A DNA stretch of 59,235 nt from Bacteroidia bacterium. GTDB taxonomy: Bacteria; Bacteroidota; Bacteroidia; Bacteroidales; CAJPTX01. A model generated the notes under the pieces. The model was not told the origin of the DNA. It did not search any database and worked only from the letters and a program-made list of their open reading frames with translations. The stretch lies in the NCBI GenBank assembly GCA_905373475.1, contig CAJPTC010000016.1, forward strand, positions 1 through 59,235, in the 5' to 3' direction. Below are positions 8,906 to 17,676 of the stretch, one piece after another; position 1 is the stretch's first letter; each line of letters starts with the position of its first letter. The position numbers were made by a program, and so were the translations under genes.

Positions 8906-9132
8906 GCCTCACTTCTTTTTTCACGAACAATTATTCTCCCCCAAGTCAAGTCATAGGGTGAAAATTCTACTTTAACCAAATCTCCAGTCACAATCTTTAT
9001 GTAACGTATCCGCATTTTTCCAGATACCTGTGCGGTGACGATCATTCCGTTATCTAGCCTCACTCGAAAACGGGCATTCGATAACGATTCAATAATCTCA
9101 CCTTCTCTTACAATTGTTGCTTGCTTTGCCAT
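8902..9132 (-). CDS. infA: Translation initiation factor IF-1
   Basis: 76 aa. One OB-fold (MAKQATIVREGEIIESLSNA, VTAQVSGKMRIRYIKIVTGD, then DLTWGRIIVR). IF-1 blocks the 30S A site during initiation. Between map and rpmJ, the standard Bacteroidota order; 11 bases after map. Confidence 0.97.
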   Translation of the reverse strand: MAKQATIVREGEIIESLSNARFRVRLDNGMIVTAQVSGKMRIRYIKIVTGDLVKVEFSPYDLTWGRIIVREKRSEA

Positions 9133-9143
9133 ACAAAAAGCAC

Positions 9144-9944
9144 CTAACTAACCCACGCACCTTTTTTCTTCAAATTATCTACGATTTCGTCGTACCTCGT
9201 CAACTGATCGGCAGTACCATTCTTTCGTATAGCAACTGCTTTCTCAAAATGTGCTGCATTCTTTCGATCTACTGTACGAACAGTCCAACCGTCTCGCTCT
9301 ACATAGATAAAACGCTTGCCCATCGTTACCATAGGTTCAATGCAGATTACTAAGTTCGGAGTAAGCATCTTGCCGTGTCCTTTGCGACCGTAATTTGGCA
9401 CTTCTGGTTGTTCGTGCATATCTGTACCCAGCCCATGTCCGACCATTTCACGCACGATCCCATAACCATGTCTCTCTACATGTTCTTGAACCGTCGCTCC
9501 GATATCCCCTACACGCCACCCAGCTGTAATACCTTCTATAGCCAGATCAAGACTTTCACGAGTTACACGCAACAAATCTTTATTCTCTTGCGATATTTCG
9601 CCAACGGCAAACGTATATGCGGAATCTCCATAATATCCATGCATTACTGTTCCGCAATCAACAGATACAATATCTCCATCTTGAAGACAGTAGTCACTAG
9701 GAAAACCATGAACAACTACGTCATTCACAGAGATACAAAGCGTATAGGGAAATCCTTCATATCCCTTAAAACCTGGCACAGCACCATGGTCGCGAATAAA
9801 CTCTTCAGCACGCAAATCCAACACTTTGGTTTGTACACCTGGTTCGATCAATGTAGCCAAATAAGCTAACGTGGAAGCGACTAACTGGTTATTCTGACGC
9901 AAGTATTCTACCTCATCGTCTGTCTTGACACTTACAGAGCGCAT
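9144..9944 (-). CDS. map: Methionine aminopeptidase type I
   Basis: 266 aa. Removes the N-terminal Met from nascent proteins. The pita-bread fold residues are visible: VNDVVVHGFP, VDCGTVMHGYYGDSA (metal Asp residues), GHGLGTDMHEQP (metal His) and ICIEPMV (metal Glu). The ATG at 9942-9944 is preceded by a consensus -7 box at 9984-9991, so the map-infA-rpmJ-rpsM-rpsK-rpsD-rpoA-rplQ part may also be transcribed independently. Confidence 0.98.
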   Translation of the reverse strand: MRSVSVKTDDEVEYLRQNNQLVASTLAYLATLIEPGVQTKVLDLRAEEFIRDHGAVPGFKGYEGFPYTLCISVNDVVVHGFPSDYCLQDGDIVSVDCGTVMHGYYGDSAYTFAVGEISQENKDLLRVTRESLDLAIEGITAGWRVGDIGATVQEHVERHGYGIVREMVGHGLGTDMHEQPEVPNYGRKGHGKMLTPNLVICIEPMVTMGKRFIYVERDGWTVRTVDRKNAAHFEKAVAIRKNGTADQLTRYDEIVDNLKKKGAWVS

Positions 9945-9983
9945 ACACTACTCACTCCAACGAATTTCGAACAAATCTGAACA

Positions 9984-9991
9984 CAAAGGTA
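9984..9991 (-). promoter_or_regulatory. Internal -7 box (TACCTTTG) before map
   Basis: Exact TAnnTTTG match in the 66-base gap between secY and map, 40 bases before the map ATG. No good -33 TTTG is seen. Likely an internal promoter of the superoperon. Confidence 0.5.
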
Positions 9992-10010
9992 ATGAAATAT
10001 TTATTAGAGT

Positions 10011-11333
10011 TTAGTAGCCGCCTTTCCCTTTTATTCTCCCATGTTTCATAAGCCCGTCATAGTGACGCATCAATAGATGACTTTCAATCTGCTGCAAAGT
10101 ATCAAGCACAACACCAACCAAAATAAGTAAAGATGTACCACCGTAAAACTGCGCAAACTGCGTATCCACACTAAACATGACTGCAAAGGAGGGAAGAATT
10201 GCAATAATCGCTAAGAAAATAGAACCAGGGAGTGTGATCTTACTTGTGATATCATATAGATAATTGATCGTAGCCCGCCCAGGTTTTATACCAGGGATGA
10301 AGCCCCCATTGCGCTTCATATCTTCAGCCATCTGATTTGGGTTGATCGTGATAGCAGTGTATAGGTAAGTAAATACAATGATGAGAACTGCTAAAACGAA
10401 ATTGTACCAAAAACCTGTAATATCAGAAAAGACAGCAGCAATACCCGTTGCACTTTCTCCACCACGGAAAAACATGGCAGGTAGTATCATCAACGCTTGT
10501 GCAAAAATTATAGGCATTACACCCGCGGCATTTACCTTAAGAGGTATATACTGACGCGCTCCGCCATACTGTCTATTTCCTACAACACGCTTTGCATATT
10601 GCACGGGGATTCTCCGCGTACCTTGTACCAACAAGATAGAGAACATGAAAACAACGAACAATATGATCATTTCAACAAGGAACATAACGAGCCCGCCCGC
10701 CATCTCTTCTGCTCTATTGAAAAACTCTGCGGTAAACGCAAAAGGCAGACGTGCAATAATCCCAATCATAATGATTAGAGAGATCCCGTTTCCTATACCT
10801 TTTTCCGTAATGCGTTCTCCTAACCACATCACGAACATCGTACCCGCAATGAGGATAATCGTAGAAGTAACGGTGAAGTAAATTCCTTTCAATGCAAAAG
10901 CCGTATCAGGCAACTGAAAGTGCAGATTCGCTAAATAGCCTGGAGCCTGTATAATCAGAATTGCGACTGTCAGATATCGTGTAATCTGATTTATCTTTCT
11001 ATGACCACTTTCGCCTTCACGCTGCAGCCGTTGAAAATATGGGATAGCCATTCCAAGCAGCTGAACAACGATAGAGGCAGAGATGTACGGCATAATCCCA
11101 AGTGCAAAAATGGAAGCATGACTAAATGCTCCTCCCGAGAACATATCCAACAACCCCATGACGCCGTCTTCTGTCTGGCGTCGCAAAGCCTCCAGCTGCG
11201 AAGGATCTATCCCTGGGAGAACTACAAAACTTCCTAAACGATAAACCAGCAATATACCTAACGTATAGAGGATTCGATTACGCAAATCCTCTATACGATA
11301 AATATTTTTCAGCGTCTCGATAAAACGTCGCAT
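10011..11333 (-). CDS. secY: Protein translocase subunit SecY
   Basis: 440 aa multi-pass membrane channel of the SecYEG translocon, with about ten hydrophobic segments. Familiar motifs: RNRILYTLGILLVYRLGSF at the N-terminus (TM1), FSGGAFSHASIFALGIMPYI (plug/TM2 region), GERITEKGIGNGISLII, and the basic RRIPVQYAKRVVG cytoplasmic loop that contacts SecA and the ribosome. Six bases after rplO, as in most spc operons. It exports the signal-peptide proteins encoded elsewhere here (GldK, PorP, TPM protein). Confidence 0.98.
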   Translation of the reverse strand: MRRFIETLKNIYRIEDLRNRILYTLGILLVYRLGSFVVLPGIDPSQLEALRRQTEDGVMGLLDMFSGGAFSHASIFALGIMPYISASIVVQLLGMAIPYFQRLQREGESGHRKINQITRYLTVAILIIQAPGYLANLHFQLPDTAFALKGIYFTVTSTIILIAGTMFVMWLGERITEKGIGNGISLIIMIGIIARLPFAFTAEFFNRAEEMAGGLVMFLVEMIILFVVFMFSILLVQGTRRIPVQYAKRVVGNRQYGGARQYIPLKVNAAGVMPIIFAQALMILPAMFFRGGESATGIAAVFSDITGFWYNFVLAVLIIVFTYLYTAITINPNQMAEDMKRNGGFIPGIKPGRATINYLYDITSKITLPGSIFLAIIAILPSFAVMFSVDTQFAQFYGGTSLLILVGVVLDTLQQIESHLLMRHYDGLMKHGRIKGKGGY

Positions 11334-11339
11334 GAGTCA

Positions 11340-11795
11340 CTATTCCTTATTTACTGTCCCATTCTGAGACGTTATAACCTCTTCTGCCTTTTTAGAAAAA
11401 GCATGAGCCGTAACATTCAAGCTTAGTGTCAATTCTCCTTCAGCAAGCACTTTCATCAGTTCGCGCTGCCCAAGATAGCCCAAAGAACGCAAAACCGCTG
11501 GCGTAATATCCTTTAGAGAATATGCTTCTGCAATAGCCTGAATATCGCGCAAGTTGAAAACTTTGTATTCGATACGGAAAGGATTCGTAAATCCGAACTT
11601 CGGTAAGCGTCTTTGTAAAGGCATCTGCCCCCCCTCAAAACCCTGCTTACGCGAATAACCAGAACGAGACTTAGCCCCCTTATGCCCCCGTGTAGAGGTT
11701 CCTCCATATCCTGAACCTTGTCCTCTACCTTTTCTTTTATTGGAACGGACTGCGCCCGAGAAAGGACGCAAATTTTCTAATCGCAATATAGTCAT
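11340..11795 (-). CDS. rplO: 50S ribosomal protein L15
   Basis: 151 aa. Starts MTILRLENLRP at the ATG 11793-11795 (an in-frame GTG lies just upstream) and has the Gly/Arg-rich N-terminal part (RKGRGQGSGYGGTSTRGHKG, then RSGYSRKQGFEGGQMPL) typical of L15. Late-assembly 50S protein. 17 bases after rpmD. Confidence 0.97.
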   Translation of the reverse strand: MTILRLENLRPFSGAVRSNKRKGRGQGSGYGGTSTRGHKGAKSRSGYSRKQGFEGGQMPLQRRLPKFGFTNPFRIEYKVFNLRDIQAIAEAYSLKDITPAVLRSLGYLGQRELMKVLAEGELTLSLNVTAHAFSKKAEEVITSQNGTVNKE

Positions 11796-11812
11796 CACTA
11801 TTTCGCCTCCTA

Positions 11813-11992
11813 TTACAACTCGACAACCTCTACTAAGTGATCTACCTTGCGTATAGCTCCCAATACACTAGAAGTAGCCTCTAATTCAACCGACTGACGG
11901 ATGCGACGAAGACCGAGTGTTTGCAAGGTTGTACGCTGACGCTTTGTAGCACCTATAATGCTACGCACCTGAGTAACCCGTACTTTAGACAT
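11813..11992 (-). CDS. rpmD: 50S ribosomal protein L30
   Basis: 59 aa: MSKVRVTQVRSIIGATKRQR, then TLQTLGLRRIRQSVEL, ending VDHLVEVVEL. The ATG at 11990-11992 is chosen over in-frame upstream starts that would overlap rpsE and lengthen this small protein abnormally. 16 bases after rpsE. Confidence 0.96.
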   Translation of the reverse strand: MSKVRVTQVRSIIGATKRQRTTLQTLGLRRIRQSVELEATSSVLGAIRKVDHLVEVVEL

Positions 11993-12008
11993 CTCTTCTT
12001 CCTCCCCT

Positions 12009-12527
12009 TTAACCGTTAAACACTTTTGTAAGCTCAACTCCACGTTGCTTGCTAATTTGGTAAGCATCGCGCAACTCGAGTAATGCTGCCATAGTTGCTT
12101 TTACCAGATTATGAGGGTTAGAAGAGCCTCTACTCTTTGCGAGTACGTTTCGTATTCCCACACTTTCTAGTACAGCACGCATAGCACCACCAGCCGTAAC
12201 CCCCGTACCATCAGAAGCAGGTCTAATCATTACACGCGAACCTCCATACCGTGCGGTTTGCTCGTGGGGAATTGTGCCATTATGCACTGGAACGCGGTAT
12301 AAATTCTTCTTTGCACTCTCTATCGCTTTAGAAATGGCTACCGAAACTTCGTTAGCTTTCCCCAAGCCATAGCCAACCACTCCGTTTTCATCTCCGACTA
12401 CAACGACCACCGAGAAACTCGCAGTACGTCCTCCCTTGGTAACCTTGGTTACGCGACTTATTGATACCACCCGATCTTTTAAGTCCAAATCCGTAGCACG
12501 GATTCTAGCATTACGCTCTACAGACAT
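12009..12527 (-). CDS. rpsE: 30S ribosomal protein S5
   Basis: 172 aa. S5 N-terminal dsRBD-like part (DRVVSISRVTKVTKGGR, GDENGVVGYGLGKANEV) followed by the C-terminal domain (GGAMRAVLESVGIRNVLAKS). Located near the 30S mRNA entry and involved in accuracy. The GYGLGK spectinomycin region looks wild type. Confidence 0.98.
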   Translation of the reverse strand: MSVERNARIRATDLDLKDRVVSISRVTKVTKGGRTASFSVVVVVGDENGVVGYGLGKANEVSVAISKAIESAKKNLYRVPVHNGTIPHEQTARYGGSRVMIRPASDGTGVTAGGAMRAVLESVGIRNVLAKSRGSSNPHNLVKATMAALLELRDAYQISKQRGVELTKVFNG

Positions 12528-12538
12528 CCTCTTTCAGC

Positions 12539-12898
12539 TTAAAAATCTAAACCAGACTCACGTGCAGACTCTGCGAGAGCTTTAACGCGACCATGGTACA
12601 AATAACCATTCCGATCAAACACCACTGTTTTAATACCTTTCGCAAGAGCGACCTTAGCAGCAAGAGCACCTACAGCCACCGCTTGATCAATTCCAGACAA
12701 GTGTCCGCGCTCAGCGACTTCTTTACTTCTCGACGAAGCCGAAGCAAGTGTAACGCCTTTTTCATCGTCAATAAATTGGACATAAATTTGTCCATTGCTT
12801 CTAAACACACTCATTCGCGGACTTGAAGCAGTACCAGAGATCTTCAACCGAGTTCTTTCTTTAATGCGCAAACGACGCGCAGTCTTCAACGACGACAT
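12539..12898 (-). CDS. rplR: 50S ribosomal protein L18
   Basis: 119 aa; RLRIKERTRLKISGTASSPR at the N-terminus, VFRSNGQIYVQFIDDEKGVT, and YHGRVKALAESARESGLDF at the end. Binds 5S rRNA with L5 and L25. 11 bases before rpsE. Confidence 0.98.
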   Translation of the reverse strand: MSSLKTARRLRIKERTRLKISGTASSPRMSVFRSNGQIYVQFIDDEKGVTLASASSRSKEVAERGHLSGIDQAVAVGALAAKVALAKGIKTVVFDRNGYLYHGRVKALAESARESGLDF

Positions 12899-12914
12899 TC
12901 TTACCTACTCCCTA

Positions 12915-13472
12915 CTATTTCGATTGAGCCTTCTTACCTGCCTTACGACGAATTTCTTCACCCACAAAACGAATACCTTTACCTTTGTAGGGTTCAGGCG
13001 GACGTATTGAACGCAGTTTCGCAGCGACCATCCCCAACAATTGTTTGTCAGGAGAACGGAACGTAACAATCGGGTTACCGCGTTTTTCTTGCTTTGCCTC
13101 TACGGTAACTTGTGGAGGCATCATAAAGTGTATATCATGAGAAAAGCCTAAACTCATTTGTAGCACATTACCCTGCACCTCAGCCTTAAAGCCGACACCA
13201 ATAAGTTCTTGTTGCAATTCCCATCCCTTAGAAACCCCATATACCATATTGTATATGAGCGCACGATACAATCCGTGTAAAGATCTATGACGCTTTTGTT
13301 CGGAAGGGCGGGATAAAGTAAGTACCGAGCCTTCTACACTCACAGTAATATCTGGATCAACGCGTTGTACCAATTCTCCTAAGGGACCTTTCACGCTTAC
13401 CACATTGTCTTTTGTCACATTCACTGTGACCCCCGCTGGCAAGTTTACAGGCTTGTTTCCTATACGAGACAT
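12915..13472 (-). CDS. rplF: 50S ribosomal protein L6
   Basis: 185 aa; MSRIGNKPVNLPAGVTVNV, two homologous L6 domains, and the C-terminal signature region RPPEPYKGKGIRFVGEEIRR. It has a short Lys-rich tail (KKAQSK). Near the sarcin-ricin loop and factor-binding site. Confidence 0.98.
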   Translation of the reverse strand: MSRIGNKPVNLPAGVTVNVTKDNVVSVKGPLGELVQRVDPDITVSVEGSVLTLSRPSEQKRHRSLHGLYRALIYNMVYGVSKGWELQQELIGVGFKAEVQGNVLQMSLGFSHDIHFMMPPQVTVEAKQEKRGNPIVTFRSPDKQLLGMVAAKLRSIRPPEPYKGKGIRFVGEEIRRKAGKKAQSK

Positions 13473-13502
13473 CTAAACTTCTTTTTCTCTGTTTCTACAA
13501 TA

Positions 13503-13901
13503 CTAATAGACTTCACACAAGACCTCACCCCCGATACCACGCAAGCGAGCTTCCTTCTCGGTCATAACGCCCTGTGATGTAGAGATAATTGCAATCCCCA
13601 TATTATTGAGCACGCGCGGTAATTCATCAACACCCGCATAACGACGCAAACCAGAACGGCTGACGCGATGCAGATTCTTGATGGCGTTAGTTCTCGTACG
13701 CGGATCAATCTTCATTGCTATCTTAATAAGCCCTTGCTTCCCATCGTCCTCATACTTATAGTTCAGAATAAACCCCTGAACAAAAAGAATGTGAGTAATA
13801 CTCAACTTGAGCTTGGAGGAGGGAATCACCACGATACGGTGTCCCGCACGCACGGCGTTGCGCACGCGCGTTAAATAATCAGCTATCGGATCGGTTACCA
13901 T
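13503..13901 (-). CDS. rpsH: 30S ribosomal protein S8
   Basis: 132 aa; MVTDPIADYLTRVRNAVRAG, and the C-terminal signature GIAIISTSQGVMTEKEAR ending GGEVLCEVY. Binds the 16S central domain. In E. coli S8 represses its own operon at rplE; this cannot be judged here. Confidence 0.98.
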   Translation of the reverse strand: MVTDPIADYLTRVRNAVRAGHRIVVIPSSKLKLSITHILFVQGFILNYKYEDDGKQGLIKIAMKIDPRTRTNAIKNLHRVSRSGLRRYAGVDELPRVLNNMGIAIISTSQGVMTEKEARLRGIGGEVLCEVY

Positions 13902-13923
13902 TTATGGATCTATTTCATCTGTA

Positions 13924-14193
13924 CTACCAACTGGCCTTCTTAACACCAGGGATCAGTCCTTGCGAGGCCATTTCTCGAAAGGTGATACGGCTAATACCAA
14001 ATTGACGTATATAGCCTTTTGGACGCCCCGTGACGCTGCAACGATTGTGAATTCGCGTAGCACTCGAGTTGCGTGGCAACTTCTGTAGCCCAACATAATC
14101 CCCCTCAGCGAGGAGTCTTTTACGCTTTTCAGCATAACGGGCAACTAAGCGCGCACGACGAACTTCACGCGCCTTCATAGATTCCTTAGCCAT
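13924..14193 (-). CDS. rpsN: 30S ribosomal protein S14
   Basis: 89 aa from the ATG at 14193 (MAKESMKAREVRRARLVARY), the usual length. This is the zinc-free form: it lacks the paired CXXC motifs of the short S14. NRCSVTGRPKGYIRQFGISR and the final GLIPGVKKASW are typical. It starts one base after the rplE stop. Confidence 0.98.
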   Translation of the reverse strand: MAKESMKAREVRRARLVARYAEKRKRLLAEGDYVGLQKLPRNSSATRIHNRCSVTGRPKGYIRQFGISRITFREMASQGLIPGVKKASW

Positions 14194-14194
14194 A

Positions 14195-14749
14195 CTAATT
14201 CTTCTTGGTTTTAAATGGTATCCCAAACTCTCTCAATAAGGCGAGCCCTTCTTCGTCACTCTTCGCGCTGGTTACAAAGGTGATCTCAATTCCCATCAAC
14301 TTAGCAATTTTATCAATATCAATTTCAGGGAAAAGGATCTGTTCTGTGATCCCCAGAGTATAGTTTCCACGTCCATCCATTCTTTCAGGCACTCCCTGAA
14401 AATCGCGGATACGAGGCAGAGAGATATTTATAAGGCGATCAAGAAACTCATACATACGCTCACGTCTAAGTGTGACCATTGTACCGATGGGCATATTCCG
14501 ACGCACCTTGAAAGCATTAATATCTTTCTTTGCACGTGTAATGACAGCATGCTGTCCAGCTATATTACTAAGGTCGGTCTGCGCTTGCTCAACAAGCTTC
14601 CTATCTTCAGTTGCACCTTTAACGCCCTGATTAAGGACAATCTTCACGATGCGCGGCACCTGCATAGTACTTGTATAGCCGAAATCCTTCATCATTTTAG
14701 GCACTATAACTTCCATATAATGCTTGCTCAATGTAGGAACGTACTTCAT
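14195..14749 (-). CDS. rplE: 50S ribosomal protein L5
   Basis: 184 aa; YTSTMQVPRIVKIVLNQGVK, then VTLRRERMYEFLDRLINISL, and FPEIDIDKIAKLMGIEITF. 5S rRNA-binding protein at the subunit interface. Its ATG overlaps the last base of rplX. Confidence 0.98.
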   Translation of the reverse strand: MKYVPTLSKHYMEVIVPKMMKDFGYTSTMQVPRIVKIVLNQGVKGATEDRKLVEQAQTDLSNIAGQHAVITRAKKDINAFKVRRNMPIGTMVTLRRERMYEFLDRLINISLPRIRDFQGVPERMDGRGNYTLGITEQILFPEIDIDKIAKLMGIEITFVTSAKSDEEGLALLREFGIPFKTKKN

Positions 14750-15093
14750 TAACGGATCTCCTTATTAGATTTCTTGGCATAACGCACCAACTTCCCTTGT
14801 TCGTCGCGTCGACGCCCTACGCGCGTGGGCGATCCACCATCAGGATCGATAAGCTGTAAATTTGATACATGAATAGGCGCCTCACGTCGCACAATACCTC
14901 CTTGAGTGTTTTGAGCCGAAGGTTTTTCATGGTGCGAAACCATATTTACACCTTCCACAATCGCACGGTTTTCCTGGGGCAATACCTCTAAAACTCTTCC
15001 TCGGTGATGCTTATAACTGCCAGAGATCACGTACACCATATCTCCTTTACGGATATGTAAACGACGCGCCTTGCCGTTCTCTTTCTTCTGCAT
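14749..15093 (-). CDS. rplX: 50S ribosomal protein L24
   Basis: 114 aa with a KOW motif near the N-terminus (RKGDMVYVISGSYKHHRGRV). Assembly initiator that binds the 23S rRNA 5' end. It overlaps rplE by one base, suggesting coupled translation. Confidence 0.97.
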   Translation of the reverse strand: MQKKENGKARRLHIRKGDMVYVISGSYKHHRGRVLEVLPQENRAIVEGVNMVSHHEKPSAQNTQGGIVRREAPIHVSNLQLIDPDGGSPTRVGRRRDEQGKLVRYAKKSNKEIR

Positions 15094-15110
15094 TTCACTA
15101 GCCTCAATTA

Positions 15111-15479
15111 CTATAAAACTTCAGTAGCTAACGAAACCAGCTTCGCAAAATTTTCGCGCAACTCACGCGCCACTGGACCAAAAATACGTGTTCCGATCAT
15201 CTCGTCTTTCGACTTCTGTAGCAAAACACAAGCATTATCATCAAAGCGGATGTAAGAGCCATCTGGGCGTCGTACTTCTTTTGATACTCGCACAACTACA
15301 GCTTTATGTACATCGCCTTTTTTTGCAGTAGCATTAGGTATAGCGCTTTTCACACTGACCACAATCTTATCTCCCAGCGAAGCATATCTACGCTTCGTCC
15401 CGCCTAGGACCCGAATGCACAAAACCTCCTTTGCGCCGCTATTGTCAGCAACGGTCAATCTTGTTTCCTGCTGTATCAT
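15111..15479 (-). CDS. rplN: 50S ribosomal protein L14
   Basis: 122 aa from the ATG at 15479 (MIQQETRLTVADNSGAKEVL), exactly the common L14 length; an upstream in-frame start would overlap rpsQ. The signature GTRIFGPVARELRE is near the end. It contacts 16S rRNA across the interface. Confidence 0.98.
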   Translation of the reverse strand: MIQQETRLTVADNSGAKEVLCIRVLGGTKRRYASLGDKIVVSVKSAIPNATAKKGDVHKAVVVRVSKEVRRPDGSYIRFDDNACVLLQKSKDEMIGTRIFGPVARELRENFAKLVSLATEVL

Positions 15480-15483
15480 TACG

Positions 15484-15750
15484 CTACCTAGCTCTTTCAA
15501 TTATTTCTACCAGACGCCAACACTTCGTCTTGCTCAACGGTCTCGTTTCCATTATACGAACAGTATCTCCAATACCGCAAGTATTTTCGGGATCGTGGGC
15601 ATAAAGACGAGTTGTACGTTTTACAAACTTACCATACTTAGGGTGACGCACACGGCGTTCAATAGCAACAACTATGGTCTTGTCCATACGATTGCTGACT
15701 ACAACACCTTGACGCTCCTTGCGAAGATTCCGCACCAATTCTTCTGCCAT
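15484..15750 (-). CDS. rpsQ: 30S ribosomal protein S17
   Basis: 88 aa OB-fold protein: RKERQGVVVSNRMDKTIVVA, then HPKYGKFVKRTTRLYAHDPE, and GDTVRIMETRPLSKTKCWRL. Binds the 16S 5' domain. Eight bases after rpmC. Confidence 0.98.
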   Translation of the reverse strand: MAEELVRNLRKERQGVVVSNRMDKTIVVAIERRVRHPKYGKFVKRTTRLYAHDPENTCGIGDTVRIMETRPLSKTKCWRLVEIIERAR

Positions 15751-15758
15751 CGTTCAAC

Positions 15759-15968
15759 TTACTTCTTATCGTTATTCTCGGTACGCATGCGCTCAGAATA
15801 GATGGTAAGCATACGAGCAATTGTACGGCGACAAGCTCTTATTTCCATCGGATTCTCTAAAGGTGTTACAGCATGCGTCATTTCCAAACGATGCAAACGA
15901 ATTCGCTCACCTTCTATACGTTCTGGCAACTCGCTCAAGGGAATCTCTCGAATCTCGCTAGACTTCAT
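15759..15968 (-). CDS. rpmC: 50S ribosomal protein L29
   Basis: 69 aa two-helix protein (SEIREIPLSELPERIEGERI, RACRRTIARMLTIYSERM). Its start overlaps the rplP stop by four bases (15965-15968). It sits at the exit tunnel, near the trigger-factor and SRP docking area. Confidence 0.95.
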   Translation of the reverse strand: MKSSEIREIPLSELPERIEGERIRLHRLEMTHAVTPLENPMEIRACRRTIARMLTIYSERMRTENNDKK

Positions 15969-16405
15969 CGTACAAACACCTCACTATTCTCTGTATAATC
16001 TCTACGAATGACAAACTTTGTCACAACTGGCAACTTTTGTGCCGCCAAACGTAATGCTTCGCGTGCAACTTCAAGCGGCACACCATCAGCTTCAATAATA
16101 ATACGTCCAGGGGTAACAGGTGCAACAAACCCTTCAGGCGCACCTTTCCCTTTTCCCATTCGGACTTCGGCAGGCTTACTTGTCACAGGCTTATCTGGGA
16201 AAACACGAATCCAGATCTGCCCCTCACGTTTCATATAACGTGTGACAGCTTGACGCGCAGCCTCAATCTGTCGTCCTGTCAACCATGCCTGCTCAAGCGT
16301 CTTAATCCCAAACGAGCCAAAAGCTAACTGATGACCGCGATGAGCAATACCCTTCATGCGCCCCTTCTGCTGCTTTCTAAATTTTGTCTTTTTTGGCTGT
16401 AACAT
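15965..16405 (-). CDS. rplP: 50S ribosomal protein L16
   Basis: 146 aa; MLQPKKTKFRKQQKGRMKGI start, IWIRVFPDKPVTSKPAEVRM in the middle, RMGKGKGAPEGFVAPV loop near the A-site tRNA. 17 bases after rpsC and overlapping rpmC. Confidence 0.98.
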   Translation of the reverse strand: MLQPKKTKFRKQQKGRMKGIAHRGHQLAFGSFGIKTLEQAWLTGRQIEAARQAVTRYMKREGQIWIRVFPDKPVTSKPAEVRMGKGKGAPEGFVAPVTPGRIIIEADGVPLEVAREALRLAAQKLPVVTKFVIRRDYTENSEVFVR

Positions 16406-16422
16406 CTCTCGTTCTTAAGCTA

Positions 16423-17199
16423 TTAACGATCTCCACCACGAGCTGCCCGTCCGCCACCTCGGCGGTTATTGTCAGCCCGTCCGCCGCCTCGGTTACTACG
16501 ACCGCCACGATTTCCTTGCGCAGCGTTCGTCTGCGTAAGACCGAAGTTAGGAGACAAATCGCGTCGACCGTATACTTCGCCACGGAAGATCCATACTTTT
16601 ACTCCAATAATACCCACCTTGGTTAAAGCCTCAGCGAGCGCATAATCAATATCCGCACGGAAAGTATGTAAAGGAATACGCCCCTCTTTCACCGTCTCTG
16701 TGCGCGCCATTTCAGCACCTCCCACACGTCCCGCGATCTGGATTTTAATCCCTTCAGCTCCTGCGCGCATTGAAGATGCTACAGCCATTTTCATAGCACG
16801 GCGAAACGAAGCTCGCCCAGCTAACTGGTGTGCAATATTCTTAGCAACTAAATAAGCGTCGAGCTCTGGACGCTTTATCTCGAAGATGTTGACTTGCACA
16901 TCGTTGAGTTCTTTCTTGGTAAGTTTACTCAACTCACTACGCAGCAAATCTACCTCCTGCCCCCCTCTTCCGATAATAGTACCAGGTCTTGAGGTATGGA
17001 TAGTTACTGTAACAAGTTTCAATGTACGCTCTATTACGATGCGGGAGACTCCTGCATTAGATAAACGTTCACGGAGATAGCGACGGATTTTAGCGTCCTC
17101 AGCAAGATTTTTAGCGTAATCGTTGCCTCCGTACCAGCTGGAATCCCAGCCTTTAATGATTCCTAATCGGTTACCGATCGGATTTACCTTTTGTCCCAT
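16423..17199 (-). CDS. rpsC: 30S ribosomal protein S3 with Arg/Gly-rich tail
   Basis: 258 aa. N-terminal KH-2 domain (IGRGGQEVDLLRSELSKLT) and C-terminal domain (YALAEALTKVGIIGVKVWIF). The last 35 or so residues form a low-complexity tail of Asn/Gly/Arg repeats, longer and more RG-rich than in most S3 proteins. S3 lines the mRNA entry tunnel and contributes to helicase activity. One base after rplV. Confidence 0.98.
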   Translation of the reverse strand: MGQKVNPIGNRLGIIKGWDSSWYGGNDYAKNLAEDAKIRRYLRERLSNAGVSRIVIERTLKLVTVTIHTSRPGTIIGRGGQEVDLLRSELSKLTKKELNDVQVNIFEIKRPELDAYLVAKNIAHQLAGRASFRRAMKMAVASSMRAGAEGIKIQIAGRVGGAEMARTETVKEGRIPLHTFRADIDYALAEALTKVGIIGVKVWIFRGEVYGRRDLSPNFGLTQTNAAQGNRGGRSNRGGGRADNNRRGGGRAARGGDR

Positions 17200-17200
17200 G

Positions 17201-17662
17201 CTACTTCACCGTTTCAACGTTATCCTGACTCGCAGCATTTTCAGTAGCTGCCACTCGCTGCTCTTTTACTAGCGGTGTTCCCACCTCTAGTGTAATATGA
17301 CACGAACGCTTCAAGATTCGATTTGCTCGCCCTTGTGCCCTTGGGCGAATTCGCTTCATAGTAGTTCCTTCATCAACCATGATGGTACGTACTACTAATC
17401 CTTCGCTATCCACATCTTTATTTGGATTCTTAACTCCCCAGTTTGCGAGCGCTGATACCAATAATTTTTCTACTCTTGGAGCACATCCTTGCGTAGAATA
17501 GCGCAAAAGCCCTAATGCTTTATTTACTTCTACACCACGGATCATGTCAGCGACTAAACGCACTTTACGAGGCGAAAGGGGACAATTACGCAATACGGCG
17601 TATGTACGCTCCCTATTGGCTTCGGCTCTCTGCAGTGCAGAACTAGCTTTTCTTTTTCCCAT
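17201..17662 (-). CDS. rplV: 50S ribosomal protein L22
   Basis: 153 aa, longer than the about 110 aa of E. coli by a C-terminal tail of some 25 residues. Core motifs: YAVLRNCPLSPRKVRLVADM, and RIRPRAQGRANRILKRSCHI with the beta-hairpin reaching the exit tunnel (macrolide site). Confidence 0.97.
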   Translation of the reverse strand: MGKRKASSALQRAEANRERTYAVLRNCPLSPRKVRLVADMIRGVEVNKALGLLRYSTQGCAPRVEKLLVSALANWGVKNPNKDVDSEGLVVRTIMVDEGTTMKRIRPRAQGRANRILKRSCHITLEVGTPLVKEQRVAATENAASQDNVETVK

Positions 17663-17676
17663 TGCAATACCTACGC

